33,230 nucleotides of DNA from JALQTD01 sp965656785 (GCA_965656785.1 CBFHLY010000029.1:1-33230), one strand, 5' to 3'. Shown: positions 15,192 through 24,488, counted from the first letter of the stretch. Numbers and translations are program-made. Notes: generated by a model not told the origin, from the sequence alone.

Positions 15192-18082
15192 ATCACCCCC
15201 TCCATGCCGCGCTGATAGGAAGCCTCCCCCACACGAAACGCCTCGGAACGTGGCTTCACCGCGAGCTCAGGACTTGCAAAGAATTTCAATTCTTCGTGGC
15301 CTTCATCACCAAGTCGGGCATTGCGGCGATCAAAGAACCACTCCTCCGGCTCGAAAAGCAGGGCATTCGTGGGCGCATCTTGACTTCTGATTACCTGAAT
15401 TTTACGGAAGTCGAGGCGCTGAACGACTTGCTCACGTTTCGGAATTTGGACGTGAAAATCCTCGAAGGCCAGTCCATGCACAGCAAGCATTTCGCCTTCA
15501 TGCAAGAGACGGAGTTCATCCAATTCATAGGAAGCAGCAATTGGACGGCCAACGCGCTGAAGTCGAACATCGAAATGAACGTGCGGATTGTGAGCCCTGG
15601 GGATGCAAAGATTGCGGAGGAGGCCAAACAGGAGTTCAATCATTACTTCGAAAGTGCCACCCCCGTGACCCGGGCTTGGATCGAGGAATATGCCCCACGC
15701 CATTTTGAAGCACGGCAACGACGCATCTACGCGCCTCCGTCAGGACCTGTGCTGGCAGCAGAGGCGAGCGAATCCGATCCACTCACCACGCAGTTCAGAC
15801 CGAACAGCATGCAACAAGAAGCCCTTCACAAGCTTCATGAACTTCGGTCCAATGGAGCGCGCAAGGCACTCATCGTTTCTGCCACAGGCACCGGGAAGAC
15901 CTTTCTTTCTGCGTTTGATGCGGCTGCGTTTGGAGCTGCGAAGTTGCTTTTCGTGGTGCACCGGGAGAACATTGCGCGGGCCGCAATGAAAAGCTACGAG
16001 GCGATTTTCGGGAATCAGCGCACCATGGGGTTGTACACGGGCGGGCAGCAGAGCGATGCGGATTTCGTCTTCGGCACCATCCAGACCCTGTCCCGAGAAG
16101 ACCACCTGAAAAAGTTCCGGCCCGATCATTTTGATTACATCATCGTCGATGAAACCCACCGGGCAGGTGCTGAAGGATACCGAAAGTTCCTGGATCACTT
16201 TAAGCCCCAGTTCTTGCTGGGAATGACTGCGACGCCGGAGCGCACGGATGGGCATGACATTTATTCGCTTTTTGACCACAATTTGGCCTATGAGATCCGG
16301 CTGCATCGAGCCCTGGCCGAAGGGATGCTCTGTCCGTTTCATTACTTCGGTATTTCGGACATCCTGATTGATGGTGAAGACGTCGGCGACGAAGTGGATT
16401 TCAATCACCTCGTCTCAGGCCAAAGGGTAAACCACATCATCGAAGCAGCCCGCCGCTACGGCACCCACGACGACCAAGCTCGAGGGCTCATCTTCTGCTC
16501 ACGCGTTGACGAAGCGGAAGGCCTCGCTTCCGCACTCTCTGCGAAAGGAATTCGATCGAAATCCCTTTCAGGCAGCACATCCGAAGTAGAACGGGAAGCC
16601 GCCATTCTAAGCTTGGAATCCGATGTCGCGGATCGACTTCAATATTTGGTCACGGTGGACATTTTCAATGAAGGCATTGACATCCCCTCCGTCAATCAGA
16701 TCCTGCTGCTGCGACCGACGCAATCTGCCATTGTCTTCGTTCAGCAACTGGGCCGCGGCCTGCGACTCAACAACGACCCTCGGAAGTACCTGACCGTCAT
16801 CGACTTCATCGCCAACTACAAGAACAACTTCCTGATCCCCGTCGCACTCTATGGCGACCGGACTTTCAACAAGGATCATTTACGGCAACTGGTCAATTCA
16901 GGGAGCGAACAGATTCCGGGAACTTCGACCATTCAGTTCGATGAAATCACACGAAAGAAAATTTTCGAAGCCATCAATGAACACAGCGACCGGCTTAAGG
17001 AGCTTCGGGATGATTGGAATGACATGCGAATGCGGCTGGGGCGTGTGCCTCAGATGACGGATTTCATTGAATTCGGAGGGCGCCACCCTTTTTCATTCGC
17101 TGAGTATGGAAAGGCCGGTAGTTATCGTGGATTTTTGTCGATTGTTGACCCGGCAGGGTTTCCTACCCTTCCTGAGGCGTTGCACGTGGCTTTCGCTACT
17201 TGGGCGAAAGACGCTTTGAACGGGAGCACTGTCGAAGAACCCGCATTGGTACTGGTCTTACTCGAGCGGGGAGCACAAGGGTTGAAATCGAACGAATTGG
17301 CAAATGCTGTCCGGGAACAACTGCCTGCGGATTGGAATTACATCCCGTCTGAGCAACGCCTTGCCTCGGCGCTTAACAGCATTTCATTGGGATTCATGCG
17401 CGTCAGACAGAAATCAAAATTGGTTCCGGTCAATGAGCGCTACGGTCTATCGCCCCTGCGGAAGTCCGCGAATGGCGTAACCGCCCAATTCGTTTCGCTC
17501 GTGCAATGGAATGATCTGCAACTCACCCCTTGGCTTGCCGACATGGCCCGCGCTGCGCTGCATCGGGCCGTGTCGTTTAGCGAGCCATTACCTCATGGCC
17601 TTGTCCTTGGAGCGAAGTATTCGCGGGCAGATGTGTTTCGGATACTTGGCTCCCAAGTCAATCCTGTCGCTCAAAATGTTGGAGGCTATCAAATCCAGGA
17701 CGATTCTTGGTGTCCCATTTTTGTCACCTACCACAAGAGCGATGACATCTCCTCCACCACTCAATACGAAGACGCCTTCATGAATCGAATGACCATGCGG
17801 TGGTTCACGAAAAGCAACCGCAGTCTTACGAGTCCTGACACGCAGTTTTTCCTAAAGGCTGCGGTCAATGGAGGCAAACACCTGCCTTTATTCGTAAAGA
17901 AAAGCGACGACGAAGGCATCGACTTTTACTACTGCGGAGATGCTACACCGGTTGAATCTACTTTCGTTCAGCAGAAGATGCCCGATGGGAAAGGGGGATT
18001 CACCAACGTGGTTGAAATGCAATTGAAACTCCACGAACCGTTGGATGAGTTGCTCTTTGAGTTTTTAACTGCAATGGAGTAA
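15188..18082 (+). CDS. PLD-DEAD/DEAH-box helicase with DUF3427-like C terminus
   Basis: A 964-aa multidomain protein. Residues 1-160 are a PLD-like domain with HSKH (98-101) and GSSN (115-118), a single HxK...GSxN half site that would need dimerisation to form a full active centre. Residues 200-600 are a superfamily 2 helicase core: ATGTGKT (232-238), DETH (321-324), TATP (347-350), and a second lobe with FNEGIDIPSVNQILLLRPT and QQLGRGLR. The last 200 residues (YSRADVFRILG, GGYQI, IFVTYHKSD, LPLFVKK) resemble the DUF3427 domain often found at the end of such helicases. It probably unwinds and cleaves or processes nucleic acid. ATG at 15188 is chosen for its 4-nt overlap with the Nudix stop. 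A defence or repair role is inferred from architecture and from the neighbouring helicase operon. Confidence 0.88.
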   Translation: MNHPLHAALIGSLPHTKRLGTWLHRELRTCKEFQFFVAFITKSGIAAIKEPLLRLEKQGIRGRILTSDYLNFTEVEALNDLLTFRNLDVKILEGQSMHSKHFAFMQETEFIQFIGSSNWTANALKSNIEMNVRIVSPGDAKIAEEAKQEFNHYFESATPVTRAWIEEYAPRHFEARQRRIYAPPSGPVLAAEASESDPLTTQFRPNSMQQEALHKLHELRSNGARKALIVSATGTGKTFLSAFDAAAFGAAKLLFVVHRENIARAAMKSYEAIFGNQRTMGLYTGGQQSDADFVFGTIQTLSREDHLKKFRPDHFDYIIVDETHRAGAEGYRKFLDHFKPQFLLGMTATPERTDGHDIYSLFDHNLAYEIRLHRALAEGMLCPFHYFGISDILIDGEDVGDEVDFNHLVSGQRVNHIIEAARRYGTHDDQARGLIFCSRVDEAEGLASALSAKGIRSKSLSGSTSEVEREAAILSLESDVADRLQYLVTVDIFNEGIDIPSVNQILLLRPTQSAIVFVQQLGRGLRLNNDPRKYLTVIDFIANYKNNFLIPVALYGDRTFNKDHLRQLVNSGSEQIPGTSTIQFDEITRKKIFEAINEHSDRLKELRDDWNDMRMRLGRVPQMTDFIEFGGRHPFSFAEYGKAGSYRGFLSIVDPAGFPTLPEALHVAFATWAKDALNGSTVEEPALVLVLLERGAQGLKSNELANAVREQLPADWNYIPSEQRLASALNSISLGFMRVRQKSKLVPVNERYGLSPLRKSANGVTAQFVSLVQWNDLQLTPWLADMARAALHRAVSFSEPLPHGLVLGAKYSRADVFRILGSQVNPVAQNVGGYQIQDDSWCPIFVTYHKSDDISSTTQYEDAFMNRMTMRWFTKSNRSLTSPDTQFFLKAAVNGGKHLPLFVKKSDDEGIDFYYCGDATPVESTFVQQKMPDGKGGFTNVVEMQLKLHEPLDELLFEFLTAME

Positions 18083-18400
18083 AGGGATTTAAAGCTGCCT
18101 CAATCAATCGGGCACCTCGTCGAGGGCCTGATCGATCGTACTTCAATGCCGGCTACTTAGTTGAAATGGCGACCGGTATTTTAAAACCGTCTGTCGCGTT
18201 TCCTTTCATCCAGAGGCCGGACCGAAGTTCATCCTCGTTCTGTGCATTGTACGGAGTTTCCCGACCTGCTTCGTGGGGCAGCCCCTCCTCCCCTTCAGAA
18301 AACCGGGCGGAGAGGTGAGCTCAATTTTGGCCCAAAACCTCATCGGGCACAGCGCCCAAACGATTGACAAATCGAACGATCCTCAGCTTAGATTGCACCC
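18083..18400. other. Intergenic region between helicase and chitinase genes
   Basis: This 318-nt stretch has no convincing gene. It holds a near-perfect palindrome around 18174-18189 (CGGT-A-TTTTAAAA-CCG, one extra base) and a second inverted repeat TTTTGG-C-CCAAAA at 18325-18337; either could act as an operator, and neither is followed by a T run. Close to the chitinase start, TTG (18364-18366) and TAGATTG (18389-18395) form a weak Bacteroidota promoter-like pair with 22-nt spacing. Confidence 0.4.
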
Positions 18401-19829
18401 GTGAATCGCCCACTGCTTCCCCTTGCAACTGGAGCGACCCTCCTGGCCGCATCGGCTGCCGCACAACTGCCCAGCCCCGCGCTCATCGGATACTGGCACA
18501 ACTGGAACGACGCCAATGCGCCATACCTCCCGTTGGATGCCATCGACGACTGTTACAACGTCGTAGCAGTCGCCTTCGCGCTCCCCGTTTCGCCCACCGA
18601 CATGACCCTCGTTTTCTCACCGGAAGGGGCATCACAGAGCGCCTTCATCGCCCAAATGCAAGTGCTGCAAAGCCAGGGCAAGAAGGTCCTGCTCAGCATC
18701 GGGGGCGCCACAGCCAGCATCGACTTGACGACCGCCGAGAACAAGGCCGCGTTCCTCAATTCGCTCACCACCCTTGTCGACTCCTATGGGTTCGATGGCA
18801 TCGACCTGGACATTGAGCACGGGAATTCGATTTTGGCCTTGGGGGCACCATTGAAAACCCGGCGAACATCGCCCAAGTGCACCTGATCGAAGCCATCGAA
18901 GAAGCGATGACACACCACCAAGCAGTGTATGGGGAGAAGTTGCTCCTGACCATGGCTCCGGAGACCGCTTATGTGCAGGGCGGCCAGTCGGCGTTTGGGA
19001 ACATTTGGGGCGGTTATTTGCCGATCATCGATGCCTTGCGCGACTCGCTGGACATGCTCCAGGTTCAGCTTTCCAACAGTGGAGCGATGTACGGTGTAGA
19101 CCAAATCCCCTACTCCCAAGGCACCGCCGACTTCATCGTGGCCATGACCGATGCGGTCATCGAAGGATTCAGCACGGCTGGCGGAACATTCCAGGGATTG
19201 CCCGCTTCGAAGGTCGCCGTGGGATTGCCGGCTTGCCCGAGCGTGGCGGGGGGAGGCTACGTCGAACCCGACGCCGTGGCAGCCGCCATAGACTACCTCT
19301 TGGGCTCGGGCGGACAGCCGGGCACGCACACCCTGTTCGATGCCGACGGACACGCCGACCTCGGCGGGATGATGACGTGATCCATCAACTGGGACGCCGC
19401 CAGCACCTGCGGCGGGGCCTACGCGTACGCCGACGCCTTTGCGAGCACCTTCAGCGGCCCCCCCCCATCGCCCAGCCCCCCTTCCCCCCACCTCCAGTCG
19501 CCCTCCCAAACCCTTCTTCCGGCGCCTTCACCCTGGTGCTGCCCGACGGTTTGGCGACCGTGACCGTGATCGACGCGCTCGGCCGCCTAGCATTCCAAAC
19601 CGCCGAGGCCCAGGGCACCGTGCAATGGGAGTTGCCAAACCCCGGCCCCTACATCCTTCTCGTGGCCCCAGCCGGAACAACTTCCCAGCGGCTCCCCGGC
19701 ACCAAACCCTCTCAGTACCCAGAACTGTTCCCGTCGAACTGGACGCTGAAGGTCGACCGATACGAAGGGCTTTCTAAGGAGTTCTTCCTTGACGACGTCG
19801 CGGCAGAATCCGCGGAAGGCGTGAAATAA
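18401..19829 (+). pseudogene. Secreted GH18 chitinase with T9SS sorting-like domain, broken by two frameshifts and a nonsense codon
   Basis: The GTG start gives a signal peptide (MNRPLLPLATGATLLAASAAAQ) and then a GH18 barrel: LIGYWHNWND, VLLSIGGATAS and the catalytic DxxDxDxE as DGIDLDIE. The frame breaks at the five-G run 18841-18845; restoring one G continues as GGTIENPANIAQVHLIEAIE and on through MAPETAYVQGGQ. TGA at 19378-19380 then falls where GH18 enzymes have Trp (GGMMT-W-SINWD). A second missing base at the nine-C run 19458-19466 separates the barrel from a C-terminal segment (LPNPSSGAFTLVLPDGLATV, then VIDALGRL and GPYILLV) that resembles a T9SS type A sorting domain, followed by an atypical tail. 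Intact, it would be a secreted chitin-degrading enzyme of about 476 aa. Three independent lesions suggest decay, though both indels are in homopolymers. Confidence 0.85.
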
Positions 19830-20118
19830 GGGCGGGAGTACGCTATCCGAAGCAGAATTGCAAGACGCCTGTCACCGGTGGCTTACTCCCATTGAACTTT
19901 GTGGATTGCCAGCGCGAACTTGCCTCCATCGAATGCGACGGATTCGAGGCTGGCCAAGCGTCCTCTGGCGAGCCGTCCACAAGTCGTTACACGCGGTGCA
20001 CAATGCACACGTAGTACATTGAATATCTGCGAGTTGACCGAAATAAGTAAGAACCGAAGCCTCCGATGGCGGTCAGGTGCGCAAATAAGTCCGTGGCAGC
20101 GAACACCTGTTTGGCCCA

Positions 20119-21354
20119 TCAATCCACTTCTAGGATGGGGATGCCCGCATTTTCAAACTCGAACCTGAAGCCATTTCTGCAAAGAATGGCCTGAATGGGG
20201 CACGGCAGCGGCAGCGGAATGCGATGAACGAGGCCATCCGAAATCACCAAAGCGCGCTCGGCAGGCCGCTCGCGCAAGTGATCGATGACGCAGGTGAAAT
20301 GCGTGCCCCCGGTGGTTCGCGTTTCAATGCCGCCCTGTACAAACCGCGCCGGATGGACTTCCGTGCTGAACGCCCAAAGCGGCCACTCGATTTCGTCCCG
20401 AAAACCATGGAGCAAACCGGCCAGCGAGGACAAGTAGCTGGCCATCGAGCCGCTCACATCGAGGTAGACCCGCAAGCGCGACCGGGGTGCCTGCGTTTCG
20501 TGGGCACTGACCGGAATGATGGGCGACCACAGCGCTCGCAGGGCGGCCCGCCGGTCGCCGGGACTCAGGACTGGCAGGTAGGTCGGGATGGATTCGGCGA
20601 GGGAGCGGGCGGACTGACCGGAACGCGGACGAATGACGTGGCGCAAGGCGGCCAGCATGCGGGCCGATCGCTCGCGGGCTTGGAGTTCGATGTCGGCGGG
20701 CTTGCCGGTGAGGTTGGGCGCGTTTTGGCCAAAGGCCGCATCCACGAGCACCCGCTGCTCAGGCGTCAGCTCCTCCGCGCGGGCCGAATGGTCGCCCAAC
20801 AGGAACGGCAGCTCGCCCTTGAGTCCCATGTGCGCGAACTGGTCCCACGCATCGCGCCACGAATACTCGCGGTGCTCGTACATCGAGGAATGCGGGTACG
20901 CCAGCTCCGACGGCATGCGCATCCGCGACACGTTATCGGGCGGAGCAAGCAACCGCACGATGCCCTTTTCCGCTGCGTACAGCCGATGCAGCAGCCCCAT
21001 GCGATCGGCCCCCATGAGCCGCGAAAGGCAGCTGTTCACCTGCATGTCCAGCACGACGTTCATCAGCGGGGTCATCGCCTTGAATCGGCCGGTGTGCCGC
21101 AACAGCACGTGCAGGAACTCGTGCAGCACCAGCACGGCAATGTCGTCATCGTCCTGCACGTGCTGCTTGAGGAACTCCGGGTTGATGAGCAGCCGCGGTC
21201 GCGCGCCGAGGGTTGCCCCTGCGGAGGGAACCGACGTGGTGAATTCGAGCCCGCAAATCGAGAGCAGCCCCCGGCTCGCCAGCGGATTCTCGTCGATGAG
21301 CCGATGGAGCACGTGGCGCACCCGGTCTTCCATGGGGAGGTCACGTGGTTTCAT
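20119..21354 (-). CDS. Putative metallopeptidase-VWA protein (DUF2201-like), partner of MoxR ATPase
   Basis: A 411-aa soluble protein with two domains. Residues about 10-180 hold a zincin-like motif HEFLHVLLRH (HExxH at 78-82) and a later conserved-looking NVVLDMQVN, the pattern of the predicted metallopeptidase domain often found N-terminal to VWA domains (DUF2201). Residues about 290-411 form a von Willebrand factor A domain with the MIDAS motif DVSGS (from D299) and a downstream GGTHF threonine. VWA proteins of this kind are usually encoded with a MoxR ATPase and are thought to act with it in metal insertion or protein remodelling. The start at 21354 overlaps the upstream gene by 14 nt; MEDRVRHV at 21333 is an alternative that leaves a 7-nt gap. 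The target protein is unknown. Confidence 0.8.
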   Translation of the reverse strand: MKPRDLPMEDRVRHVLHRLIDENPLASRGLLSICGLEFTTSVPSAGATLGARPRLLINPEFLKQHVQDDDDIAVLVLHEFLHVLLRHTGRFKAMTPLMNVVLDMQVNSCLSRLMGADRMGLLHRLYAAEKGIVRLLAPPDNVSRMRMPSELAYPHSSMYEHREYSWRDAWDQFAHMGLKGELPFLLGDHSARAEELTPEQRVLVDAAFGQNAPNLTGKPADIELQARERSARMLAALRHVIRPRSGQSARSLAESIPTYLPVLSPGDRRAALRALWSPIIPVSAHETQAPRSRLRVYLDVSGSMASYLSSLAGLLHGFRDEIEWPLWAFSTEVHPARFVQGGIETRTTGGTHFTCVIDHLRERPAERALVISDGLVHRIPLPLPCPIQAILCRNGFRFEFENAGIPILEVD

Positions 21355-21745
21355 GGAAGCGGTAGGGTTTGGCCAGGATCAAATGCCGCTCCATGCGAAC
21401 GTTCGAAATGACGATGGGACCGTTGGGGTTGAAAAACGAGGCGTTCGTCATCGCAAGCAGCGCGACCATCAACTCCTCCGAGTCCACAGGCTTCGGCCAC
21501 CAGGCACGCGGCACGTCCTCCGCGCGCAGGGCAATGAGTTTCGTTTTCGGCAGCTCGAGCAGCTGACGCGCCAACTCCGGCTCCTTGTTGAACTTGGGAA
21601 TGGCTTGGCGCTCGCAGTAACCGGTCAGTCGTTCATCGTAGCCCCAGTCCACGCGGTAGAGCAGGTCGAGGCCGCGGCTGTCGTAGCGTCCGGGGGTCAA
21701 GTAGGTCCGCGCGACGTGGTGCAGGTTTTTTGCTGAAGGTCCCAT
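21341..21745 (-). CDS. Unknown 134-aa protein between MoxR and VWA genes
   Basis: A 134-aa protein without a recognised family. It is Trp/Tyr/Pro-rich in places (YRVDWGYDERLTGYCE; EDVPRAWWPKPVDSEE) and has no signal peptide, membrane segment or nucleotide-binding motif. ATG at 21745 lies 1 nt after the MoxR stop, and its own stop overlaps the VWA gene by 14 nt, so it is surely part of the same transcript. Small proteins in this position may be adaptors or substrates of the MoxR-VWA pair; that is inference from position only. A longer start (MDKEQHTN, 21778) would overlap the MoxR gene by 32 nt and is less likely. Confidence 0.7.
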   Translation of the reverse strand: MGPSAKNLHHVARTYLTPGRYDSRGLDLLYRVDWGYDERLTGYCERQAIPKFNKEPELARQLLELPKTKLIALRAEDVPRAWWPKPVDSEELMVALLAMTNASFFNPNGPIVISNVRMERHLILAKPYRFHETT

Positions 21746-21746
21746 A

Positions 21747-23255
21747 TCAATTGAGTTTGTGTGCTGTTCCTTGTCCAAATTCCGTCTTCACGAGCACCCG
21801 CAATCCGCTCCGCTCGTGCTCAATTTCCCGCTCCACGCAGGCCGCCACCGCTTCCCAAACGGTATTGAATTCTTCCTCAATGGCCTCGAGCGCGAGGTCC
21901 TGACGCGGCCGTCCGAAACGCAGCAGGATGAGCTGGGCCAAGTGCTCCAGCCGGGTCCGGCGCTTCTCCGGCAGCATGCTTTCGCGCGATTCATAGACCA
22001 AATCCGGCAACTTGTCCGGCCGACTCCGTTCGCGGTTTGATGGATGAAACGCGTACGCCCCTTCGGTGTGGAACAACGGAACCGCCAAGTCCCCCAAATC
22101 CGCCATCGCATCCGCAGACACCACCTCGCGATCCAACGCAATGAGCCCCGGGAAAAGTGCCAAAGCGAACAAGGCCTGCCGAATCGGCTCGCGCTCCGAC
22201 AAGTGCAACTGCACGCCCAAGCCCGCCAGGTCCGGGGACTCCGCCGAGAACAACAGCTCCACGCGCCCCGTGAGGTCCGCTCGCCGGAAGAACGTGAGCC
22301 ACGGGTCGGTCCCGTCCAGTCCCGCATCCGACACCGCCGACTGGTGCACCGCCGCGAACTGCGCATCATCGACCAAATCCGGGCTCCAAGCCAACTGCGG
22401 GAACCCCATCGCGACTGCAATCCGCAGCGAATCCTCCAACGACACCGTTCCGAGCGCATGCAACGCCATCGCATTCCGCACCCACTGCTTCACGCGCCGT
22501 GGCGACGTGCGTACCCCGATCGCCTCCAACTCCCAAGCCGTGGTGATGAAGTACGTTTCCACCGCCGCGGGCGGCGCGCACAGGAGCTGCTGAAACCGTT
22601 CCCGGGCCGCGCCGAGGAGGTCGCTCAAGGCCGATGCATCGTGCAAATCCGTTCCTTGGGGGCGGAGCAATGCGGTTTGGCTTTCCCCATTGAGGCCGTC
22701 CCAATCCGGCACCTCCACGAGAAAGGCGAAGCGATCCGCGAGCGCCGGATCCAGCGGCTCCACGCCCGAATACTGCTCCTCCCCTTGCGCGACGTGCAGC
22801 GGGTTCATCGCCGCCCACCGGAACCGCAAGCGCTCGAGCGGCAGGCCTTGCAGCAGGCGTTCGTGGATGATGGAGAAGAAGCGGTTTTGGTGCTCCGGCC
22901 GGCAGCGGTTGATCTCGTCGATGAGGATGCTTTCCGCGTGCCAAGCCGTCGCCGGCGTCTCGAGGTACCGGATGGCGTCGCCGCTTTCTGTGGGCATGGG
23001 GAAGCCGACCAAATCATCGAACGCCACCAAACTCGCGTTGTAGTGCCGGTGCTCCAGTCCGAGCGCCTCGGCGATTCGGTTGAGCAAAAAGGTCTTGCCT
23101 GTCCCTGCTTTGCCGATGAGCAACAGCGGATCGCCGCTCACCAACGCTGCGACGATGGCGGGCGCAATGCGGTCGTAACCGTGAACGCCCAAGGCCTGCA
23201 AGGCCGCTTCCGGCGACGCGCACGAAGTCGCCGCCAACTGAGGAGTTGAAGTCAT
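21747..23255 (-). CDS. MoxR-family AAA+ ATPase
   Basis: A 502-aa AAA+ ATPase. Walker A is GKAGTGKT (48-55) and Walker B ILIDE (110-114), followed by INRCRPEHQNRFFSIIHE, the MoxR-style region. A sensor-1-like asparagine is in RFRWAAMNPLH and a sensor-2/arginine region follows (LDPALADRFAFLVEV; TSPRRVKQWVRNA). The C-terminal 200 residues go beyond the usual MoxR length of about 330 aa and were not recognised. MoxR proteins work as chaperone-like remodellers with VWA partners, which fits the two downstream genes. The start at 23255 lies 25 nt after the metK stop, so this gene may be co-transcribed from the metK promoter. Substrate unknown. Confidence 0.85.
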   Translation of the reverse strand: MTSTPQLAATSCASPEAALQALGVHGYDRIAPAIVAALVSGDPLLLIGKAGTGKTFLLNRIAEALGLEHRHYNASLVAFDDLVGFPMPTESGDAIRYLETPATAWHAESILIDEINRCRPEHQNRFFSIIHERLLQGLPLERLRFRWAAMNPLHVAQGEEQYSGVEPLDPALADRFAFLVEVPDWDGLNGESQTALLRPQGTDLHDASALSDLLGAARERFQQLLCAPPAAVETYFITTAWELEAIGVRTSPRRVKQWVRNAMALHALGTVSLEDSLRIAVAMGFPQLAWSPDLVDDAQFAAVHQSAVSDAGLDGTDPWLTFFRRADLTGRVELLFSAESPDLAGLGVQLHLSEREPIRQALFALALFPGLIALDREVVSADAMADLGDLAVPLFHTEGAYAFHPSNRERSRPDKLPDLVYESRESMLPEKRRTRLEHLAQLILLRFGRPRQDLALEAIEEEFNTVWEAVAACVEREIEHERSGLRVLVKTEFGQGTAHKLN

Positions 23256-23280
23256 GTTATCAATGAATTTTCGTATTGAC

Positions 23281-24393
23281 TTAATATCCCGTCTGCTCCC
23301 ATGGGAGGTCGGGCTTGCCGAAGTGGCCGTATTGGGTGGTCGCATGGTAGATCGGGCGCCGCAATTGGAATTGGTCGATGATGGCGGCGGGGCGGGGATC
23401 GGTTTGGCCCAAAAACTGCTCCGCCGCTCGCTGATCGCCCGTCCCCAGCACATCCACGGCAAAAACCACCGGTTCCTCCCGCCCGATCGCATACGCGAGC
23501 CGCACCTCGGCCCGCTGCGCAATCCCCTGATCCACAATCGACCGCGCCACCCACCGCGCGAAGTACGCCGCGCTCCGATCGACCTTCGTGCCATCCTTGC
23601 CGCTGAATCCACCCCCGCCGTGGCGCGCCAGCCCGCCGTACGTGTCCACCATGAGCTTGCGCCCCGTCACCCCTGCATCGCCCGCGGGTCCGCCCTCCAC
23701 GAACGGCCCGCCGGGATTGAGCAACGTGCGGACACCCTCGTGCATCCAAGGCCCGAGCGCTTGCCCGACGACCTCCTGCCGGACCAAATCCTCGAGCGCC
23801 TGCAGACCTTGTTCGTCCACTCCCGGAGCCAAGCAATGGACCAGCACCACGCTGGCAACACGACCGCCTTTGAGCGCCACCAGGGACTTCCCATCCGGCC
23901 GCATCCACGCTGCCCCAGCTCCGCGCCGCAACGCCGCCAAACCGCGCGTCAACCGGTGCGCCAGCACACACGGCAACGGCAAGCGCTCCTCGGTTTCGTC
24001 GGTGGCGTAGCCGTAAATCAAGGCCTGGTCACCCGCCCCTGCATTGCCAGCTTGAAACACATCGCGCCCGGGGTGCGTGGTGCGCCGATGCAACTGGTCG
24101 TCCACCTGCAGTGCGTGCGCATTGAACGCATCAGCGGAATGGGTGTAGCCGATTGAAGCAACGGCCTTTCGGATGACCCCGGGAACATCGATGCGCTCGC
24201 ACGAATCGATTTCACCGGCGACGGTTACGCGGTTGCCCTTTACGAGCACCTCCGCCGCCACTCGAGCGTGCGGATCGCGCCCAATCCAGGCGTCCACTAA
24301 GGCGTCTGCAATGGCATCTGCCACCTTGTCCGGGTGGCCTTCTTCAACGGATTCTGCAGCCCAAGCGGGCTTGAAAGGGGTGTGGGTCGACAT
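23281..24393 (-). CDS. metK: S-adenosylmethionine synthetase (methionine adenosyltransferase)
   Basis: A 370-aa enzyme that makes S-adenosylmethionine from methionine and ATP in the cytoplasm. The signatures are clear: ESVEEGHPDKVADAIADAL near the N terminus (family form SEGHPDK), GAGDQALIYGYATDET, GGPAGDAGVTGRKLMVDTYGG, ARHGGGGFSGKDGTKVDRSA and the C-terminal FGKPDLPWEQT. It is somewhat shorter than typical bacterial MetK (about 384-420 aa), and SGKDGTKVD replaces the usual SGKDPTKVD, so it is a divergent but apparently intact copy. The leader upstream is about 95 nt and structured, see the separate entry. The MoxR ATPase gene follows after 25 nt on the same strand. Confidence 0.95.
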   Translation of the reverse strand: MSTHTPFKPAWAAESVEEGHPDKVADAIADALVDAWIGRDPHARVAAEVLVKGNRVTVAGEIDSCERIDVPGVIRKAVASIGYTHSADAFNAHALQVDDQLHRRTTHPGRDVFQAGNAGAGDQALIYGYATDETEERLPLPCVLAHRLTRGLAALRRGAGAAWMRPDGKSLVALKGGRVASVVLVHCLAPGVDEQGLQALEDLVRQEVVGQALGPWMHEGVRTLLNPGGPFVEGGPAGDAGVTGRKLMVDTYGGLARHGGGGFSGKDGTKVDRSAAYFARWVARSIVDQGIAQRAEVRLAYAIGREEPVVFAVDVLGTGDQRAAEQFLGQTDPRPAAIIDQFQLRRPIYHATTQYGHFGKPDLPWEQTGY

Positions 24394-24398
24394 GTTTT

Positions 24399-24415
24399 GA
24401 CCAGGTTAAAGGGTC
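24399..24415 (-). promoter_or_regulatory. Hairpin next to the metK start, possible expression platform
   Basis: In the minus-strand RNA, GACC-(9 nt)-GGTC forms a 4-bp hairpin ending 5 nt before the ATG. Its GACC could pair instead with GGTC of the upstream leader hairpin (24425-24428 region), giving two exclusive folds. There is no T run, so control of translation rather than termination would be expected. Confidence 0.3.
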
Positions 24416-24416
24416 C

Positions 24417-24483
24417 GCATCTTCTGACCACCGTGGTGTCGCACTCGGTTGGTAGCGCCCGATGTGGGTCGCTGTCTGGATGC
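24417..24483 (-). promoter_or_regulatory. Candidate SAM-I-like riboswitch aptamer in metK leader
   Basis: This 67-nt RNA segment is closed by GCATC/GATGC (24479-24483 with 24417-24421). Inside, AGCG-A-CCC pairs with GGG-CGCT as a P2-like arm, followed by TACCAACC and a G-T-G-C element like the P3 side of SAM-I (GCAACC...GGTGC). ACCA-CGG-TGGT makes a P4-like hairpin, and AGAAGATG closes P1 as AGATnAG does in SAM-I. The order of elements matches SAM-I-type aptamers but the arms are very short, and several canonical core bases (the GGAGGGA/GAUGAA kink-turn region) are not visible. This was folded by eye only. A metK leader is the expected location. Confidence 0.35.
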
Positions 24484-24488
24484 TTCGG

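Noticed and set aside
7835..18082. Calling the locus DISARM
   Set aside because: PLD and SNF2 components are present, but nothing resembles DrmA, DrmB or a DNA methyltransferase in the window.
19883..20119. 78-aa minus-strand frame whose ATG overlaps the VWA stop as TGATG
   Set aside because: The overlap is suggestive, but the sequence is Arg/Cys-rich with no protein-like pattern except perhaps the last 20 residues. Not enough support for a gene.
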